Assembly (NCBI GenBank): GCA_963777095.1
Contig: CAVZOY010000006.1
Coordinates: 1,054,001-1,118,000, forward strand
Length of the DNA: 64,000 nucleotides
Direction of reading: 5' to 3'
Source: CAVZOY01 sp963777095
GTDB lineage: Bacteria > Actinomycetota > Actinomycetes > Mycobacteriales > Geodermatophilaceae
A program made the translations under genes and the position numbers. The notes beneath the pieces are model-generated. The model saw nothing but the letters and a program-made list of their open reading frames with translations. It did no database searches and was not told where the DNA came from. Positions 1-9,389 of this stretch are shown piece by piece; position 1 is the first letter of the stretch, and each line of letters starts with the position of its first letter.

Positions 1-672
1 AGAAGCCGGTGCTCGGCGAGGCCAGCCGCGCGGCCGGGTTCACCAACGAACTCGGGGTGGACGGAACGGTCCGCTACCTCCGCAACGTGATGGGCCTGTG
101 GCTGCTGCAGGAGTCGCAGCGGACCTGGGCCGCATCCGGGCTGCACCGCCGACCTGCCCGACCTGCTCGCCGCCGCCGCACGCGTACCGGCCTTCACGAC
201 CCTGGTCGACCCGGACGACGCGCGGTTCCTGCCGCCCGGCGACATGCCGGCCCGCATCGCCGCCTACTGCACCGAGACCGGGCAGACGCCGCCGCAGAGC
301 CAGGCCGAGACGGTCCGCTGCATCCTCGACAGCCTCGCGCTCGCCTACCGGCGCAGCGTCCGGCGGGCCGCGGAGCTGTCCGGTCGGCCGGTCGAGAACG
401 TGCACCTCGTCGGCGGAGGAGCCCGCAACACCCTGCTGTGCCAGCTCACCGCCGACGCGTGCGGGCTGCCGGTGATGGCCGGTCCGGTGGAGGCCGCCGC
501 GATCGGCAACGCGCTGGTCCAGGCGCGGGCCGGGGGAGTGCTCTCGGGTGGGCTGGCCGAGCTGCGCGCCCTGATCCGCAGCACGCACGACGTCCGCCTC
601 TACCTGCCGACGGCGGGCGCCGAGGCGGCCTGGCAGGCCGCCGAGGAGCGGCTCGGCGGCGGGCGGCCCTAG
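1..672 (+). CDS. rhaB: L-rhamnulokinase, C-terminal part (5' end outside window, one frameshift)
   Basis: FGGY-family sugar kinase that phosphorylates L-rhamnulose in the cytoplasmic rhamnose pathway. Only the C-terminal ATPase half is present. The early part (FTNELGVDGTVRYLRNVMG, then WLLQES) and the later part (VHLVGGGARNTLLCQ, then AAAIGNALVQ) are typical of rhamnulokinase. They lie in two frames; the switch is near position 146, and removing one base in the C run there joins them, so this looks like a one-base insertion. The gene ends 10 nt before the aldo/keto reductase. Its presence agrees with the two GH78 rhamnosidases further along. Family assignment is firm; the break is probably a sequence error. 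Confidence 0.85.
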
Positions 673-682
673 GCTCCGATCC

Positions 683-1540
683 ATGATCCCGCGGGCACCG
701 TTCGGCTCGACCGGTCACGACTCCAGCCGGGTGGTCTTCGGCGCGGCTGCGCTCGGCAGCGTCTCGCAGGCCGACGCGGACCAGGCCCTGGATCTCCTGC
801 TCGAGCACGGCGTCAACCACATCGACGTCGCGGCGAGCTACGGCGACGCGGAGCTGCGGGTCGCGCCCTGGCTGAGCCGCCATCCGGACACGTTCTTCCT
901 CGCCACCAAGACGGGGGAGCGGACCTACCGCGGCGCCCGCGAGGAGATCCGCCGGTCCCTCGACCGGCTCGGTGTCGACCGGGTCGACCTGATCCAGCTG
1001 CACAACCTCGTCGACGTCATCGAGTGGGAGACCGCCCTCAGCGCGGGCGGGGCACTCGAGGCCGCCGTCGAGGCGCGCGAGGAGGGCCTGGTCCGGTTCA
1101 TCGGCGTCACCGGGCACGGCCTGTCGGTGCCGGAGGTGCACCGGCGGAGCCTGGACCGCTTCGCGTTCGACTCGGTGCTGGCGCCCTACAACTGGGTGCA
1201 GATGCAGGACCCGCGCTACGCGGAGACGTTCGAGGCGCTGGCCGGCGTGTGCGCCGAGCGCGGCGTCGCGCTGCAGACGATCAAGAGCCTGGCCCGTCGC
1301 GGCTGGGCCGGCCGGCCGCACACGGCGGCCACCTGGTACGAGCCGCTCCGCGACCAGGCCGACATCGATCTTGCCGTGCACTGGGTGCTCGGCCGGCCGG
1401 AGGCGTTCCTGTGCACGACGGGTGACGTCGAGATCCTGCCGCGGCTGCTCGACGCGGCCGAGCGGTTCGAGCGGCGGCCGTCGGACGACGACATGGCCGC
1501 GCTCGCGGCCCGTGCGTCGGCGGAGCCGCTGTTCGTCTGA
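683..1540 (+). CDS. Aldo/keto reductase
   Basis: A 285-residue NADPH-dependent aldo/keto reductase with a TIM-barrel fold. The catalytic tetrad is visible: Asp48 and Tyr53 (HIDVAASYG), Lys76 (ATKTGER) and His107 (DLIQLHN). It follows rhamnulokinase by 10 nt on the same strand, so it is probably co-transcribed with it. A role in reducing an aldehyde or ketose from deoxysugar catabolism would fit but is inference. It converges on the LacI gene with only 10 nt between the stops. The reading frame is intact. Confidence 0.85.
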   Translation: MIPRAPFGSTGHDSSRVVFGAAALGSVSQADADQALDLLLEHGVNHIDVAASYGDAELRVAPWLSRHPDTFFLATKTGERTYRGAREEIRRSLDRLGVDRVDLIQLHNLVDVIEWETALSAGGALEAAVEAREEGLVRFIGVTGHGLSVPEVHRRSLDRFAFDSVLAPYNWVQMQDPRYAETFEALAGVCAERGVALQTIKSLARRGWAGRPHTAATWYEPLRDQADIDLAVHWVLGRPEAFLCTTGDVEILPRLLDAAERFERRPSDDDMAALAARASAEPLFV

Positions 1541-1550
1541 TCGCGGCCGG

Positions 1551-2573
1551 TCAGCGACCGACGGAGCTCTCGCGGGGAACGAGGAACGGCTCCAACCGCA
1601 CGCTCCGGTGCTCGTGGTCCTCTCCGTTCGCGATCTCCTCCAGCAGGAGGGCCGCGGCCGCGCGGCCCATCTCCTCGCCGGCCTGGTCCAGCGTGGTGAT
1701 CGGCACGACGCTCTCCCAGGCGGCCCGGTTGTTGTCGTAGCCCACGACCGCGACGTCCTGCGGCACGCGCAGCCGCCCGTCGACGGAAAGGGTCTGGATG
1801 AGGCCGAGGGCCAGCAGGTCCGCGCCGGCGAGCACGCCGTCGGGTCGCTCGTCCGCGGGCCGGCGCAGCAGCTCCTCGGCCACCCACCGTCCGTCGGGCA
1901 CCTGCACCCAGTCGCTGGGCAGGTGCTCGAAGGTCACCCCTCCGCCGGTCTCCCGGACGGCGCGGAGCGCGCCCTCGTAACGGTGCCGGACCGGCTCGAG
2001 CTCGATCGTGCCCGCGAACAGGAGGCGACGGCGCCCCGTCTCGATGAGGTGCCGGGCCGCCAGGTAGCCGCCGCGCTCGTTGTCGGTGACCACGCTGCAG
2101 ACGTCGGGTCCCGCCTCGGGGTCGTTGAGCAGGACGCGGGGCACGCCGGCGGAGGCGGGCGGGAGGTGCGCGACCTCGCCGGGCACGGGCCGCGGCGTCA
2201 GCAGGATCCCGGCGACCCGCTCCTCCTCGAAGAGGGCGAGGTAGGTCTGCTCCTTCTCCCAGCTCATGTCCGCGTTGGCCAGCAGGAGATTCATCCCGGC
2301 CTCGGTCACCGCCTGCTCCGCACCGCGGACGAGGTCGAGGAAGAAGGAGTTGCCGAGGTCGACGAGGACGAAACCGATGGTCGTGCTGCGCCCGGCCCGG
2401 AGGGACCGGGCGACGCCGTTGCGGACGAAGCCGAGCTCGGCGATCGCCGCCTCGACCTTCTGCCGCGTGACCGGGGTGACCTTCGCCGGGTTGTTCACCA
2501 CGTTGGAGACCGTCCCGAGCGAGACGCCGGCGGCCCGCGCGACGTCGATCATGCTGGGAGAGCTCCTGCGCAC
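1551..2573 (-). CDS. LacI-family transcriptional regulator (of the adjacent GH3 gene)
   Basis: A 340-residue LacI/GalR-type regulator: an N-terminal helix-turn-helix at residues 8-27 (MIDVARAAGVSLGTVSNVVN) followed by a periplasmic-binding-protein-like ligand domain (SLRAGRSTTIGFVL near residue 60). The protein is full length and intact. It lies directly downstream of the GH3 gene on the same strand, separated by an 18-bp-stem hairpin. The GH3 promoter carries two copies of a TGAAACGTTTCA-type palindrome, the usual form of a LacI-family site, so this protein is the obvious repressor candidate. The inducer is not evident. Confidence 0.9.
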   Translation of the reverse strand: MRRSSPSMIDVARAAGVSLGTVSNVVNNPAKVTPVTRQKVEAAIAELGFVRNGVARSLRAGRSTTIGFVLVDLGNSFFLDLVRGAEQAVTEAGMNLLLANADMSWEKEQTYLALFEEERVAGILLTPRPVPGEVAHLPPASAGVPRVLLNDPEAGPDVCSVVTDNERGGYLAARHLIETGRRRLLFAGTIELEPVRHRYEGALRAVRETGGGVTFEHLPSDWVQVPDGRWVAEELLRRPADERPDGVLAGADLLALGLIQTLSVDGRLRVPQDVAVVGYDNNRAAWESVVPITTLDQAGEEMGRAAAALLLEEIANGEDHEHRSVRLEPFLVPRESSVGR

Positions 2574-2628
2574 GGGACAGATCCTGCCCTGAGACGGCCG
2601 GAACGGGCGATCTGCGTCCTCCGCACGA

Positions 2629-2667
2629 GGAGGGGGCGGGGAGCGCGATGCGCTCCCCGCCCCCTCC
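2629..2667 (-). terminator. Hairpin terminator after the secreted GH3 gene
   Basis: Perfect inverted repeat with an 18-nt arm (2629-2646), a GAT loop and the complementary 18-nt arm (2650-2667), almost pure G+C. It sits 18 nt past the GH3 stop and 56 nt before the LacI start on the same strand. There is no U-tract, as is common in actinobacteria. Confidence 0.75.
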
Positions 2668-2684
2668 CGCTCACCGGTCGGACG

Positions 2685-4908
2685 TCATCCCACGCGGAAC
2701 TGCCCGGCGACGGACGTCTCCGAGGAGCCTCCGACGTGCACCCCGAAGGTGCCCGACGGGGTCACCCAGCGGTCCGACGCGGAGTCCCAGTACTGCAGGG
2801 TCCGCAGGTCCCGGAGGTCGTCGGGGTTCAGCGTGATGTGCACGTTGCGGACCTGGCCGGGCTCCAGGGCCACCCTGTTCCAGCCCGCCAGCCGCTTCGA
2901 TGGCTCTCCGGCGCTCGCCGGCAGCTCGACGTACGCCTGCGCGACCTCCGTCCCCGCCCGATCTCCGGTGTTGGTCAACCGGAACCGGATCTCGATCGAC
3001 GAGTTGCGCGCCGTCACCTGCAGATTGCTGTAGGAGAAGTCGGTGTACGACAGCCCGTGGCCGAACGCGAAGAGCGGGTCGATGCCCTGCGCCTCGTACC
3101 AGCGGTAACCGACCTGCAGGCCCTCGCTGTACTCGACCTGCCGGATGGTCGGCTGGGTCGGGTCGCCGCCACGGACGCCGGGGTACTGCTCGACGCTGCC
3201 CGCGGTGGGGGTGTCGGCCAGGGACTTCGGGAAGGTCATCGGCAGCTTGCCGGTGAAGTCCACGTCGCCGAACAGCAGGCCGGCCAGCGCCGGGCCCATC
3301 TGCTCGCCGCCGTACCAGTTCTCCACGATGGCCCGGACGTCGTCCGCCCACGGCATCTCGACCGCGCTGCCGGTCTGCAGCACCACGACGGTGTTCGGGT
3401 TCGCCGCGGCGACGGCCTCGATCAGCGCGTCCCCGTTGCCCTGGAGCCTCAGGTCGGCGATGTCGCTGAACTCGCCCATCCGCTGGTAGCCGAAGACGAC
3501 GGCCACGTCGGCCTGGGACGCCGCCGCGGCTGCGGCCGCGACGTCACTGCCGTTGTCCCACGTCACCGAGGCGCCGTCCTCGGCGGCCCGGTCGGTGATC
3601 GCCGTGTCCGGAGCGACGATGTCGCCGCACGGCATGGAGTTGCGCAGGGGACCGGTCCCGAAGCGCAGCGACATGCTGCAGACGGACTCGGCGCTGACGC
3701 CGTTGGTCGCCGTCCTCGAGGCCGTCGGGCCGATGAGCGCGATGGTGTCACCGGCGGCCGGCGCGAGCGGGAGGGCGCCGTCGTTCTGCAGCAGGACGCT
3801 GCCCTGCTCGGCGACCTCGCGAGCGGTCGCCTCGTGGGCATCGGTCGAGGCGTCGGCCGCAGGCGTGGCCGGCAGCGGGTTGTCGAAGAGACCGCCACGG
3901 ATGTAGGACCGCAGCACCCGGAACGCGGCCGCCTCGATCTGCTCCTGGGTGATCTCGCCGGCGGTCAGGGCCGCGTCGAGCCGCACCGGCGTGTACCAGA
4001 TCGGCCGGTTGAGCTCCTGGTCCAGGCCGTTCACGAGGCTGGCCGCGGTGGAGTGCACGGAGCCGAAGTCGCTCATGACGTAGCCGTCGAAGCCGGCGTC
4101 CTCCTTGAGCGCGTCGTTCAGCACCGGGTTCTCGCACGCCCAGACGTGGTTGATCTGGTTGAACGAGCACATGACGCTCTCGGGGTCGCCGCGCTCGACG
4201 GCGATCGCGAACGGCAGGTCGTAGATCTCGCGGAAGGTCCGCTCGTCCATGTTCGACGAGCTCGTCGGAGCGGTCCAGCTCCTGCTCGTTGGCGACGTAG
4301 TGCTTGACGTCGGCCAGCACCGGATTGTTGTCCTCGATGCCGCGCACCCCGGCCGCGCCGAGGATGCCGCTGAGCACCGGGTCCTCGCCGAAGTACTCCG
4401 GCGTGCGGCCGGACAGCGGGGTCCGCCCGCTCGCGATGCCGGGGGCGAGGATGACGTTCCGGCGCAGGTCGTACGCCTCGGCACCCTGGTCCGCGTATTT
4501 GTCGTAGGCGAGGTCGGCGTTCCAGGTGGACGCCAGGGCGATGCCGGTCGGGAAGGCCGTGGCACCGGCGTTGCGGACACCCTCCGGCCCGTCGGTGTAG
4601 ACGACGGTCGGGGTGCACGGCACCTGGACCGGGTAGACCACGCCACCCGTCCACGTCGTGCGCGTCGGGTCGTTGGCGGGCTGCTCGACCAGCCACCGGT
4701 AGATCTGGTGCTGCTCGCTGACGTCGAGGAGGGCCTGGGCCCGCTCCTCGGGCGTCTTGCTGGCGTCCGTCCAGGGATGGGCGGCGGTGTCGGTGCAGTC
4801 GGCGGCCGAGGCGGCCGTCGTCCCGGCGGCCACCACGGCGAGTGGTGCCAGGAGCGCCGTCACTGCTGCGGGAAGCAGCAGGCGGCGACGTGATCGGGTT
4901 CTGGGCAC
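2685..4908 (-). CDS. Secreted glycoside hydrolase family 3 (beta-glucosidase/xylosidase type), one frameshift
   Basis: Exported GH3 enzyme of about 740 residues. The chosen GTG start (4906-4908) follows a GAGAGGA ribosome site and gives a Sec signal: basic MPRTRSRRR, a hydrophobic core, and a likely cut after ASA near residue 35. The GH3 barrel contains the nucleophile Asp in GYVMSDFGS (about residue 275). The second domain and a C-terminal fibronectin-III-like domain (GDRAGTEVAQAYVEL) follow. Two frames meet near position 4261, where removing one base gives DSSNMDERTF. The promoter carries two LacI-type operators. Likely role: splitting plant oligosaccharides or glycosides outside the cell. 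Exact substrate unknown. Confidence 0.88.
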
Positions 4909-4935
4909 GGTCGTCCTCTCAGGGCAGAGCGGTGT

Positions 4936-4949
4936 GTGAAACGTTTCAC
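4936..4949. promoter_or_regulatory. LacI-type operator O1
   Basis: Perfect 14-bp palindrome GTGAAACGTTTCAC. It lies about 10-23 nt downstream of the predicted start point, where a bound repressor would block early transcription. Confidence 0.7.
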
Positions 4950-4965
4950 GTTTCGCGCCGCCAGA

Positions 4966-4995
4966 ACCGTAACGCAGGTCACAATGGAGCGTCAA
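4966..4995 (-). promoter_or_regulatory. Predicted promoter of the secreted GH3 gene
   Basis: On the minus strand a TTGACG -35 (4990-4995) is followed after 18 nt by a TACGGT -10 (4966-4971). Transcription would start near 4959, about 50 nt before the GTG. One LacI-type palindrome abuts the -35 on its upstream side and one lies just past the start point. Confidence 0.6.
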
Positions 4996-5009
4996 CGAAA
5001 CGTTTCACG
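4996..5009. promoter_or_regulatory. LacI-type operator O2
   Basis: Second copy, CGAAACGTTTCACG, with a perfect GAAACGTTTC core. Its centre is 59 bp from the centre of O1 and it touches the -35 hexamer. The pair brackets the promoter. Confidence 0.65.
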
Positions 5010-5048
5010 ACCCGCTGACCACGCTGGTCGGGCTCGGCGTGTCCCGAA

Positions 5049-5807
5049 TCAGCGGGCGGCGGAGAGCCCGGCGACCGCCTGCACGCTCAGCTCGAGCGAC
5101 CGTCGCTCCACGACCAGCAGGTCGCCGTCGGCCAGGTCCCGCCAGCCGGCGCCCCAGCCGCTGGAGGCCACCACGACGGCGTCCGGGGACACCCGGTAGC
5201 GCAGCGTGTAGTACTCCGGATCGTCGTCCTCGATCGGCCCGTGCGGGTCGATCCGGCAGAACGCGTAGAGCGCCTCCGGGGTGAGCAGCAGGCAGTTGAG
5301 GCTGGTGAAGCCGGCGGTGGCGGCGATCGCGTCGGCCGTCGTCCGCAGGGCCTCCTCCGGCGTGGCACCGGCGTCCAGCCGCTCGGCCACGGCGAGGAAG
5401 TAGCGCTCGCTGTCGGTGGTGCCGCGCCGCCGGTCCTGGGACCGCGACAGCAGCAGGTCGTCGAGCGCGGCCGGCGGGGAGATCGAGCCGTTGTGGGCGA
5501 AGGCGACCCGGCCGTCGGTGAACGGGTGCGTGTTCGGCGGGCCGACGGACAGCCCGAGCGTCGCGCGCCGCAGGTGGGCCAGGCCGAGGTCGGTGCGGCG
5601 GGTGCGCGCCCACCGGTCGAACCGCGCGCTGGTGCGGGCGGCGTCCGGGCGCTTGCGCACCGACACCCCGCGGGCGGTGCTGCGGGCGACACCCCAGCCG
5701 TCGGGATGGTGCGCGGACAGCCCGGTGAACGCGGCGAGGTCGTCCTCGCCGAGGACGTCGGAGAGCGTCGCGGGCCGGCGGCCGGCCCAACCCAGCAGTC
5801 GGCACAT
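5049..5807 (-). CDS. Class II (Ntn) glutamine amidotransferase
   Basis: A 252-residue stand-alone class II glutamine amidotransferase of the YafJ/EgtC type. The start was chosen so that Cys2 is the N-terminal nucleophile (MCRLLGWAG). Other family marks are HPDGWGVA, GLAHLRRAT, NTHPF and FAHNGSI (the Asn-Gly pair forms the oxyanion hole). Such proteins release ammonia from glutamine or hydrolyse gamma-glutamyl amides, as in ergothioneine synthesis. No other ergothioneine genes are nearby, so EgtC is not claimed. Frame intact. Confidence 0.85.
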   Translation of the reverse strand: MCRLLGWAGRRPATLSDVLGEDDLAAFTGLSAHHPDGWGVARSTARGVSVRKRPDAARTSARFDRWARTRRTDLGLAHLRRATLGLSVGPPNTHPFTDGRVAFAHNGSISPPAALDDLLLSRSQDRRRGTTDSERYFLAVAERLDAGATPEEALRTTADAIAATAGFTSLNCLLLTPEALYAFCRIDPHGPIEDDDPEYYTLRYRVSPDAVVVASSGWGAGWRDLADGDLLVVERRSLELSVQAVAGLSAAR

Positions 5808-5889
5808 GCCGGACGACGGTGCCCCGTCGCGCCCGCGGTCCCGCGGAGGTCGGGCGGTGCGTCCCGACGATCCGGAGGTGGTTCTCCCG

Positions 5890-6652
5890 TCAGTCCTCGA
5901 CACGTGGGTAGCGGTCGAACACCTCCGCGGCGGCCGCACCGAACCCGTCCGGCTGCCCTGCGGCGTCGAACGTGGCCGCGATCTGCCGCATCTCCTCGAC
6001 CCACCGCCAGCCCTTGGACCGGGCGGCCCGCTCCCCCGCCGCCAGCCGTTCGGCCAGGTCGAGCCCGGACAGCTGCCACTCGTCGTGCAGCGCCTCGGCG
6101 ACGCCGTGCTGCCGCGCGGTCGCCTCGATGCCGAGCACGAGCGCCGCGGTGATCTTCGTCCACGCGGCGTAGGCCATCTTCAGCGCCGACGCGGCGCAGT
6201 CCCCGTCGACGATGCGGGTGTCGAGCACCGTGCCCTCGAACAGCGCCGCCACCTCGCCGGCGCGGGCGCCGGCCAGGTAGAGCCGGGTGCCCGGCTCGGT
6301 CGGCGGGCCGCCGATGATCCCGCCGTCGACGTAGGTCGGCACCGCCGGACTCCACCACCTCGCGCACCTGCGCGGCCGTGGCCGGGCTGACCGCGTTGGC
6401 GTCCACGTACAGGCCACCGAAGCCGGCCACCGACCGGGCGGTGCCGACCGCGGCGGCCGGCGGGCAGATCGAGAGGACGACGTCGCAGCCGGCCAGGTCG
6501 TCGGCGGCGACCAGGCCGGCGTCCTCTGCGCGTCGACGGGTGCCGGCGCCGCGTCCGGCCGGGAGCCAGCGGACGTCGTGGCCGGCCCGGACGAGCACGG
6601 CGCCGACGACGGCGCCCATCCGGCCGGGGTGCAGGACGGCGACGACTGTCAC
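5890..6652 (-). CDS. NAD(P)-dependent dehydrogenase, 6-phosphogluconate/3-hydroxyacid type, one frameshift
   Basis: About 253 residues from a GTG start. The N-terminal Rossmann fold has a divergent nucleotide loop (LHPGRMGAVVGAVL), then VVLSICPPAAA. The C-terminal helical domain (ALKMAYAAWTKITAALVLG) resembles the DUF1932 domain of putative phosphogluconate dehydrogenase-like proteins. The frames meet near 6337, where one surplus base in GCC-G-ACC separates them; the joined protein reads smoothly through GGATYVDGGIIGGPP. It is 18 nt from the exporter gene. Substrate unknown. Confidence 0.75.
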
Positions 6653-6669
6653 CGACCCAGCATGCCCGG

Positions 6670-7936
6670 TCAGTGCGCGGCGGCCACGGCTTCCTCCGGC
6701 TCGGGCAGCCGCCACGGCCGGGCCACGACCACCAGGACGACGAGTGCCAGCAGCAGGGACAGCGCGATGACCGCGCCCATCGCCGTGGCGTCGTTGCCGA
6801 GCAGACCGACGACGGGGGACACCGCGGCACCCACGCCGAACTGGACGGCGCCCAGCATGGCCGCCGCGGCACCCGCGCGGTCGCCGTTCTCGGCGAGGGC
6901 CAGCGCGGGCGCGTTCGGCAGCGCCAGCCCCGCGGCGAAGAGCACCGCCCACAGCCCGCCGGCCACGGCGAACACGCCGCCGCCGGAGGCGGCCGTGACC
7001 ACCAGGACCGTCGCGGCGAGGGTTCCGGCCGCGGTGGCGCCGACCAGGATCTGCGCCGCGGACCACCGGCGCAGCAGCACCGGGTTGAGCTGGGTGGCGG
7101 CGATCAGCCAGACGGCGCCCGCGCCGAAGAGCATGCCGAACTGCTGCTCGTCGAGGCCGAACTGGCGCTGGTAGACGAACGACGATCCGGCCACGTAGGT
7201 GAACAGCGCGGCCATGGACAGGCCGGCGACGAGCACCAGGCCGACGTAGGAGCGGTCACGCAGCAGCGAGCGGTAGACGCCGGCCGTGCCGCGCAGGCCG
7301 CCGGCCCGCCGGCGCTCCGGGGGCAGGGTCTCGCGGACGCCCCACACGCCGATCGCCAGGAGGACGACGCCGTAGACCGCCAGGAAGCCGAACACGCCCG
7401 CGCCAGGACGTGAAGCGCAGCAGCTCGCCGCCGATCGTCGGCGCCAGCACGGGCGCCACGCCCATGACGAGGAACAGCCGCGACAGCATCGTGGCCGCGG
7501 CCCGGCCGGCGAACAGGTCGCGCACCATGGCCAGCGCCACGACACCGGTGGCGGCGCACCCGACGCCCTGCAGGACGCGCAGCACTCCCAGGACCTCGAT
7601 GCTCGGCGCGACGAGCACGAGCAGCGACGCGACGACGTGCAGGGCCGTGCCGGCGAGCAGCGGACGGCGGCGGCCCCACGAGTCGGACAGCGGGCCGATG
7701 AGCAGCTGGCCGAGCGCCAGGCCGACCAGCGTGCCGGTGAGCGTCAGCTGTACCTGCGACGCCGTCGTCCCGAGCTCCTGCCGGATCGTCGGGAGCGCCG
7801 GCAGGTACATGTCGATGGTCAGCGGACCGATCGCCACGAACGCGCCCAGCAGCAGGGCCAGGCGGGCGGTGCTCTGGCGGCGGGGAGCGGGAGGCGGTGC
7901 GTCGAGGAGGTCAGGGCGGGCAGCGACAGCGGTCAC
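6670..7936 (-). CDS. MFS drug-resistance transporter, Bcr/CflA type, one frameshift
   Basis: Twelve-helix major facilitator protein of about 420 residues. The first loop and helix (PLTIDMYLPALPTIRQ) and motif A (GPLSDSWGRRRPLL) are those of Bcr/CflA proton antiporters. The C-terminal half has strongly hydrophobic helices to the end. Two frames meet at 7397-7399, a run of three C where one base is surplus. Likely exports toxic small molecules; the position in front of the aromatic genes could mean export of phenolics, which is speculation. Confidence 0.82.
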
Positions 7937-8069
7937 GAGGGTCCTTCAGCGGGAAGCGGCGGAGTGCGAGCGACCGCCGTTGGCCCTCACCTACCTGGCC
8001 AATACCGTCCCCGTCCCGGTCTATTCCTTCGCGGAGCGAAACATCCGGGAAACCCGGGGCGGGCTGCCC

Positions 8070-9278
8070 TCAGCCGCCTTCGCGCAGGCCCCACGGCGAG
8101 CCGTAGGCGGTGAGCAGGTCGAGGAAGGGAACCGCGTCGAACGCCTCCGGGCCCAGCACCCCGCTCCCGCTCCACCGCCCGGTCGCCAGCAGCTCGAGCG
8201 CCACGACGGGATTGACCGCGGTCTGCCAGACCACCGCCTGGGAGCCGTACTCCGCCATCGACCAGGCGTTGTCGACCACGTGGTACAGGTACACCTGCCG
8301 GGGACGTCCGTCGGTGCCCGTGCCGCTCACCCACAGCCCGGCGCAGGTCTTGCCGCTCATCAGGTCGCCGAGGCCGGCCGGATCCGGCAGCACCGCGGCG
8401 ACGACGTCGCGCGGCGCGACCTCGACGCCCCGCACCCGGACCGGGGTGGTGGAGTCCAGGCCGAGCTTGTGCAGGGTCCTGAGGACGTCGATGAACTCCG
8501 TGCCCAGCCCGTACTTGAAGGTCACCCTCCGGGCGTCGATCCAGCGCGGCATGAGGAGCACCTCCTCGTGCTCCACGTTGACGCACTCGACCGGGCCGAT
8601 GCCCTCGGGGAACTCGAAGACCTCCGGCTCGCTGAACGGCTCGGTGGTGAACCAGCCGCGGTCGCGCTCCCAGACGACCGGCGGGTTGAGGCACTCCTCG
8701 ATCGTCGTCCAGATGTTGAAGGACGGCGCGAAGTCGTACCCGCGCACGGTCAGGTCCGCCCCGTCGCGGACGCCGAGCTCGTCGATCTCGGAGAACAGGT
8801 GGTCCGCCGCGTACCGGGCGAACACGTCGGAGAGCCCCGGCTCCACGCCGATGCCGACCAGCGCCAGCCGGTCGGCGTCCGCCCACTCGCCGGCGAGCGC
8901 GAACTGCTCGTCGCCGAGCTTGACGCCGGTCGCCTCGTACGGCCGCTCCGGATGGGGGCGCGACAGCGACATCGCCATGTCCAGGTAGTGGACCCGGGCC
9001 GCGAGCGCGGCGCGGAACAGCGGCATCACGAAGCGCGGGTCCGTGGCGTTGAGCAGCGCGTCGCAGCGGTGCTCGGTCAGCAGCGTGCGGACGGCGTCCT
9101 CGTCCGCCGCGTCGATCCGAGCGGCGACGAAGCGCGGGTCACCGGCGGCGGCCACCGCCTTCTCGGCGCGGGCGACGTCGTAGTCGCTGACGACCAGGTG
9201 CTCCACGAAGTCGCGCCGAACCGCGATCGCGGCCACCGCACTGCCGACTCCGCCGGCGCCGACGAGAAGGATCCGCAT
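8070..9278 (-). CDS. Saccharopine dehydrogenase-like NAD(P)-binding protein
   Basis: A 402-residue protein with an N-terminal Rossmann motif (MRILLVGAGGVGSAVA) and the body of the saccharopine dehydrogenase/homospermidine synthase family (LLNATDPRFVMPLFRAAL; VHYLDMAMS). The ATG at 9276-9278 was preferred to the upstream one because GGAGGT precedes it and it begins the conserved motif. Family members join or split amino acids through a secondary amine or act in polyamine synthesis; which applies here cannot be told. Single gene, frame intact. Confidence 0.8.
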   Translation of the reverse strand: MRILLVGAGGVGSAVAAIAVRRDFVEHLVVSDYDVARAEKAVAAAGDPRFVAARIDAADEDAVRTLLTEHRCDALLNATDPRFVMPLFRAALAARVHYLDMAMSLSRPHPERPYEATGVKLGDEQFALAGEWADADRLALVGIGVEPGLSDVFARYAADHLFSEIDELGVRDGADLTVRGYDFAPSFNIWTTIEECLNPPVVWERDRGWFTTEPFSEPEVFEFPEGIGPVECVNVEHEEVLLMPRWIDARRVTFKYGLGTEFIDVLRTLHKLGLDSTTPVRVRGVEVAPRDVVAAVLPDPAGLGDLMSGKTCAGLWVSGTGTDGRPRQVYLYHVVDNAWSMAEYGSQAVVWQTAVNPVVALELLATGRWSGSGVLGPEAFDAVPFLDLLTAYGSPWGLREGG

Positions 9279-9389
9279 GCCCACCTCCACAGGTGGCGGC
9301 AACCCTAGCCACGACATCCGTGGTCAGGACAGTCCTCCGCTGCGGAAACCTTCGCCGAGGGCCGTTCCGGCCGCGGGAACCGGTGGACC

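Noticed and set aside
1371..4307. Very long open frame on the plus strand opposite the LacI and GH3 genes
   Set aside because: Low-complexity Arg/Gly/Val-rich translation without any motif; antisense shadow caused by high GC. The minus strand carries clear LacI and GH3 domains.
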